A DNA stretch of 64,000 nucleotides, taken from contig QAKV01000033.1 in NCBI GenBank assembly GCA_003343625.1, positions 62,001 through 126,000 on the forward strand, given 5' to 3'. The notes under the pieces are model-generated. The model searched no databases, was not told the DNA's origin, and saw nothing but the letters and a program-made list of their open reading frames with translations. Made by a program: the position numbers and the translations under genes. Origin of the DNA: Clostridiales bacterium (GTDB taxonomy: Bacteria > Bacillota > Clostridia > Lachnospirales > Lachnospiraceae). Shown here piece after piece: positions 61,097-64,000 of the stretch (the first letter of the stretch is position 1; each line of letters begins with the position of its first letter).

Positions 61097-61145
61097 GAGG
61101 GCATAGCGTTTGGCGGAAAACCGCCGATGCCATGCCCTCTCTTTT
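61097..61145. terminator. Two-way terminator between the amidase and cyclophilin genes
   Basis: GAGGGCAT (61097-61104) and ATGCCCTC (61132-61139) enclose an inner GGCGG/CCGCC stem (61112-61125). CTTTT follows on the plus strand, and CTTTA on the minus strand. Confidence 0.75.
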
Positions 61146-61155
61146 ACGCTTTCTG

Positions 61156-61686
61156 TCAGCGTTCCTGCAGCTTATTCGGTTCCGGATAAGTCACGCCGAA
61201 GGTCTCCACAGTCATGGATTTGATCTTTTGTTCTTCCAGCGGACGGTCAGACCAGTCGGTTCTGGTTCCCGCAATCCGGTTCACCACGTCCATCCCTTCC
61301 GTCACTTTGCCGAAGGCCGCATATTCCCCATCCAGATGGGGGGAGTCCTCATGCATAATGAAGAACTGGCTGCCTGCGGAATCGGGGATCATGGTACGGG
61401 CCATGGAAAGGACGCCTGCGGTGTGCTTTAAGCTGTTGGGGAAACCGTTGGAAGCGAATTCGCCGCGGATGCAGTATCCGGGGCCGCCGCAGCCTGTGCC
61501 CTCCGGATCGCCGCCCTGGATCATGAAGCCCTTGATGACGCGGTGAAAAATGATCCCGTCATAGAAGCCTTTCCGGATCAGACTGATGAAATTGTTGACG
61601 GATTCGGGCGCGATTTCGGGGTAGAGTTCTGCGCGGATGACGCCCCCATCTTCCATCGTGATCGTGACAATCGGATTTTGTGCCAT
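61156..61686 (-). CDS. Cyclophilin-type peptidyl-prolyl isomerase
   Basis: The 176-residue cytoplasmic protein has the cyclophilin core: FYDGIIFHRVIKGFMIQGGD, AGVLSMARTMIPDSAGSQFFI and HLDGEYAAFGKVTEGMDVV. The catalytic Arg in HRV and the substrate-binding GSQFF are present. No signal peptide, so a cytoplasmic folding role is likely. GAAAGGAAG precedes the ATG at 61686. Confidence 0.95.
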   Translation of the reverse strand: MAQNPIVTITMEDGGVIRAELYPEIAPESVNNFISLIRKGFYDGIIFHRVIKGFMIQGGDPEGTGCGGPGYCIRGEFASNGFPNSLKHTAGVLSMARTMIPDSAGSQFFIMHEDSPHLDGEYAAFGKVTEGMDVVNRIAGTRTDWSDRPLEEQKIKSMTVETFGVTYPEPNKLQER

Positions 61687-61798
61687 AAAATCGATACTTC
61701 CTTTCTTTTTTGAAATGGATTACTATATTGTAGTGAACTGTTACATATTGTAATGGAAAACCTCGCTGGCGTAAAGAGAAAAGAGAGGGGAATGGGCT

Positions 61799-62656
61799 TT
61801 GAAAGGACGGATTTTTCCGGACGCCGGAAAGAACGGGGGAGAAATGGCCGCAGGGCCTGTGTGGTTGACGGATGAACCGGAGGAAGCGGGGAGGCTGAGG
61901 AAAGCGGGAGAATGCGTGGCATTCGTGCTCACGGAGGAGAACCGGAACGCCGATCTGTCGGGAGTTACCTATTGCTTTGAGGCGGACGCCGGACGGCCGT
62001 TCAGCCCGGGAGAGGAGACGGATTGCGGGCGCTGGACGGAATGGATCCGGGAGCAAATCGGGGAAGAAGAACTGTTGAAAGTCTGGCAGAGGCATGCGGG
62101 ACTGCCCTGGCATATCGCGGATACGGAGCGGCTGTCCATCCGGGAAATGACGGAAGCGGACGGAGAAACCCTGTACGAAATCCAGAAGGACGCACAGGAC
62201 GCCGGATTTCTGGAGCCCATGGAGAAAGACCCGGGGGTCAGGAGAGAGCAGCTCGGAGCCTATTGCCGTCATGTCTACGGTTTCTATGGCTTCGGTATCT
62301 GGACCGTGACGCTGAAATCCAACGGGCGGGTGATCGGCCGGGCCGGTCTGGAGATGGTGGACGGCTTTTCGGATCCCTGTCTGGGATTTGTAATCGATCC
62401 CGGGGAACGGGGAAAAGGATACGGGGAAGAAGCCTGCCGGGCTGTGCTGAAGTATGGCTTCGAAGAATTGCTCCTGCCCGCCGTCCGGGCGCGGGTGCGC
62501 AGGGACAATGAAGCCTCTCTGCATTTGTGCGGAAAACTGGGGTTTGTGGCGGACAAAACGGCCGGAAAACCAAAGGATCTGTGGACGGACTTGTGTTTAG
62601 CCGCGGGGGATTTTGGACGAATTCCTGCTGACGGAAGCGGCGCGGCAGAGCGATAG
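61799..62656 (+). CDS. GNAT acetyltransferase with an unassigned N-terminal domain
   Basis: The 285-residue protein has a RimJ-like GNAT domain from about residue 110. LSIREMTEADGETLYEIQ opens it, IDPGERGKGYGEEACRAVLKYGF is the acetyl-CoA site, and NEASLHLCGKLGF follows. The first 110 residues (VWLTDEPEEAGRLRKAGECV, AFVLTEENR) form a separate small domain that I cannot assign. The TTG at 61799 follows GAGGGG; an ATG at 61842 is an alternative. The PHP gene begins 28 bases after the stop. Substrate unknown. Confidence 0.82.
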   Translation: MKGRIFPDAGKNGGEMAAGPVWLTDEPEEAGRLRKAGECVAFVLTEENRNADLSGVTYCFEADAGRPFSPGEETDCGRWTEWIREQIGEEELLKVWQRHAGLPWHIADTERLSIREMTEADGETLYEIQKDAQDAGFLEPMEKDPGVRREQLGAYCRHVYGFYGFGIWTVTLKSNGRVIGRAGLEMVDGFSDPCLGFVIDPGERGKGYGEEACRAVLKYGFEELLLPAVRARVRRDNEASLHLCGKLGFVADKTAGKPKDLWTDLCLAAGDFGRIPADGSGAAER

Positions 62657-62684
62657 GGACAACGAAAACGAAAGAGGAAAGGGT

Positions 62685-64000
62685 ATGTATATCGGGGATT
62701 TGCACATTCATTCCAGATATTCCAGGGCCACCAGCAAGGACGCTACGCCGGAATACCTGGAGCTCTGGGCTAGAAAAAAGGGAATCGATCTGATCGGGAC
62801 AGGGGACTTCACCCATCCCGCCTGGCGGCAGGAGCTGGAGGAAAAACTGGAGCCGGATGAGAACGGCCTTTATAAGCTGAAATCGGAATATCGGATCCGC
62901 GGGGAAGGGGCGCCGGACGGCAGGCGGCCTCGTTTCGTCGTGACCGGCGAGATAAGCTCCATTTATAAAAGGGGGGACCGGGTGCGCAAAGTGCACAGCC
63001 TGCTCGTGCTTCCCGGTCTGGAGGCGGCGGATCGGCTGGCCAGGCGGCTGGAGCTGATCGGTAACATCCATTCTGACGGACGGCCTATTTTGGGGCTGGA
63101 TTGCAGGGATCTGCTGGAAATCATGCTGGAAACCTGCCCGGAAGCGATCTATGTGCCCGCGCATATCTGGACGCCTCATTTTTCGCTGTTCGGCGCCTTT
63201 TCGGGCTTCGATCGGATCGAGGATTGCTTCGGGGATCTGACGCCCCACATACGCGCGCTGGAAACCGGTCTGTCTTCGGATCCGCCCATGAACTGGCGGA
63301 TTTCCGCCCTGGATCGATACCAGCTGATTTCCAGTTCCGATGCGCATTCCCCTTCCAAACTGGGGCGCGAAGCTACCCTTTTCGAAGGGGAGCCGTCCTG
63401 GGGAGGAGTCCACGACGCCATTCAGGAGGGAAAGGGGCTGGCGGGCACCATCGAATTCTTTCCGGAGGAGGGGAAATACCATTACGACGGGCACAGAAAG
63501 TGCGGTCTGTGCATCAGCCCGGGGGAGAGCCGCATCTATGGAAATATCTGTCCTGTATGCGGGAAAAAGCTCACCATCGGCGTGCAGCATCGGGTGGAAG
63601 AACTGGCTGACCGGCCGGAAGGTTATGAAAAGCCCGGCGGTCTGCCCTTCGAAAGCCTGGTTCCCCTGCCGGAGGTCATCGCCGCGTCCACGGGCTGTTC
63701 GGCCGCCGGGAAAAAGGTGCAGGAACAGTACGAAAAACTGCTGTCCGGCCTGGGATCGGAATTCGAAATCCTGCGGCAGGTGCCGGTGGAGGAGATCGGG
63801 AAAACGGCCGGGCCGCTGGTGGCCGAGGGAATTCGCCGACTGAGGGGCGGACAGGTGGAGCGAACGCCCGGCTTCGACGGGGAATACGGCGCCATACGCC
63901 TGCTTTCGGAAGAGGAGCGGAGCGGGCTGGAAGGACAACTGAGCCTGTTCTCCTCCGAGGAAATCCGCAAAATGAAAGAAATGGAAGAAGAGGGCGAAAG
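62685..64000 (+). CDS. EndoQ-type PHP-domain nuclease, probably fused to a UvrD-like helicase; 3' end outside window
   Basis: The first 438 residues are visible and the frame is open at the right edge. The opening MYIGDLHIHSRYSRATSKD, GTGDFTHPAW and SSSDAHSP give the metal-binding His and Asp residues of a PHP phosphoesterase. A four-Cys zinc motif follows: CGLC and CPVC near residues 273-290. This is the layout of endonuclease Q, which cuts DNA at deaminated bases. The sequence then enters a charged linker (LSLFSSEEIRKMKEMEEEGE). In related Clostridia a UvrD-like helicase often follows, which is expectation and not seen here. GAGGAAAGGG precedes the ATG. Confidence 0.85.
   Translation, partial: MYIGDLHIHSRYSRATSKDATPEYLELWARKKGIDLIGTGDFTHPAWRQELEEKLEPDENGLYKLKSEYRIRGEGAPDGRRPRFVVTGEISSIYKRGDRVRKVHSLLVLPGLEAADRLARRLELIGNIHSDGRPILGLDCRDLLEIMLETCPEAIYVPAHIWTPHFSLFGAFSGFDRIEDCFGDLTPHIRALETGLSSDPPMNWRISALDRYQLISSSDAHSPSKLGREATLFEGEPSWGGVHDAIQEGKGLAGTIEFFPEEGKYHYDGHRKCGLCISPGESRIYGNICPVCGKKLTIGVQHRVEELADRPEGYEKPGGLPFESLVPLPEVIAASTGCSAAGKKVQEQYEKLLSGLGSEFEILRQVPVEEIGKTAGPLVAEGIRRLRGGQVERTPGFDGEYGAIRLLSEEERSGLEGQLSLFSSEEIRKMKEMEEEGE

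Noticed and set aside
62238..63938. 566-codon minus-strand frame opposite the PHP nuclease and GNAT genes
   Set aside because: Shadow of two well-supported genes in the opposite strand; no family match.

Overview
The window looks like chromosome from a spore-forming, GC-rich Firmicute of the class Clostridia, most like Lachnospiraceae. The grounds are spoVT, spoIID and a spoIIQ-like gene, a T-box leader on ileS, the hprK-ROK kinase-murB-rapZ-whiA-HPr-like block, an oxygen-sensitive sulfatase-maturase homologue, Pit/DUF47 and DUF1846 genes, and strong AGGAGG ribosome binding sites. I saw no rRNA, tRNA, CRISPR array, prophage or replication origin.

Layout. 0-10 kb: a GH20 hexosaminidase cut by the window edge, a MATE exporter behind a possible 17-codon leader peptide, spoVT, then leftward genes for a DegV protein, nicotinate salvage (transporter plus pncB), a CLC transporter and a HEAT-repeat protein. 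10-28 kb: T-box leader and ileS, a predicted acyltransferase, glycogen phosphorylase, an N-acetylhexosamine-kinase-like gene with a radical-SAM maturase, an aconitase-family hydratase, the spoIID/spoIIQ-like pair and ddl-murF. 27.5-29.9 kb: a small accessory patch with an AT-richer methyltransferase, a frameshifted DUF1016 gene, two tiny ORFs and an internally deleted IS3-family element. 30-45 kb: iron alcohol dehydrogenase, a LytTR regulator beside an ABC-2 exporter, a second MATE gene, a shrunken and apparently ATPase-dead ABC pair, an alpha/beta hydrolase, a second DegV, DUF378, YitT, DUF1846 and FtsH. 45-54 kb: uvrC, then the conserved carbon-control and cell-wall block ending in a lipid kinase and class II aldolase. 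54-64 kb: cardiolipin synthase, phosphate transporter with its DUF47 partner, PhoH-like protein, HD protein, nitrilase-family amidase, cyclophilin, a GNAT enzyme and the start of an EndoQ-type PHP nuclease.

How genes work together: HPr kinase sits five genes upstream of an HPr-like protein that keeps Ser46 but has Glu at position 15, so this pair probably serves catabolite signalling rather than sugar uptake. ddl, murF and murB supply peptidoglycan precursors. GH20 and the NahK-like kinase point to N-acetylhexosamine (host glycan) use.

The least explained signals are non-coding. A dispersed motif with core AAAAGACGCTCCG recurs next to terminators or immediately before ATGGAGG ribosome binding sites, three times attached to a near-perfect 17-20 bp palindrome. 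One copy lies inside the ileS leader, between the T-box terminator and the start codon, where it adds a second terminator-like hairpin. The spoVT promoter lies inside a 17-bp inverted repeat that can mask the spoVT ribosome binding site only in read-through RNA.
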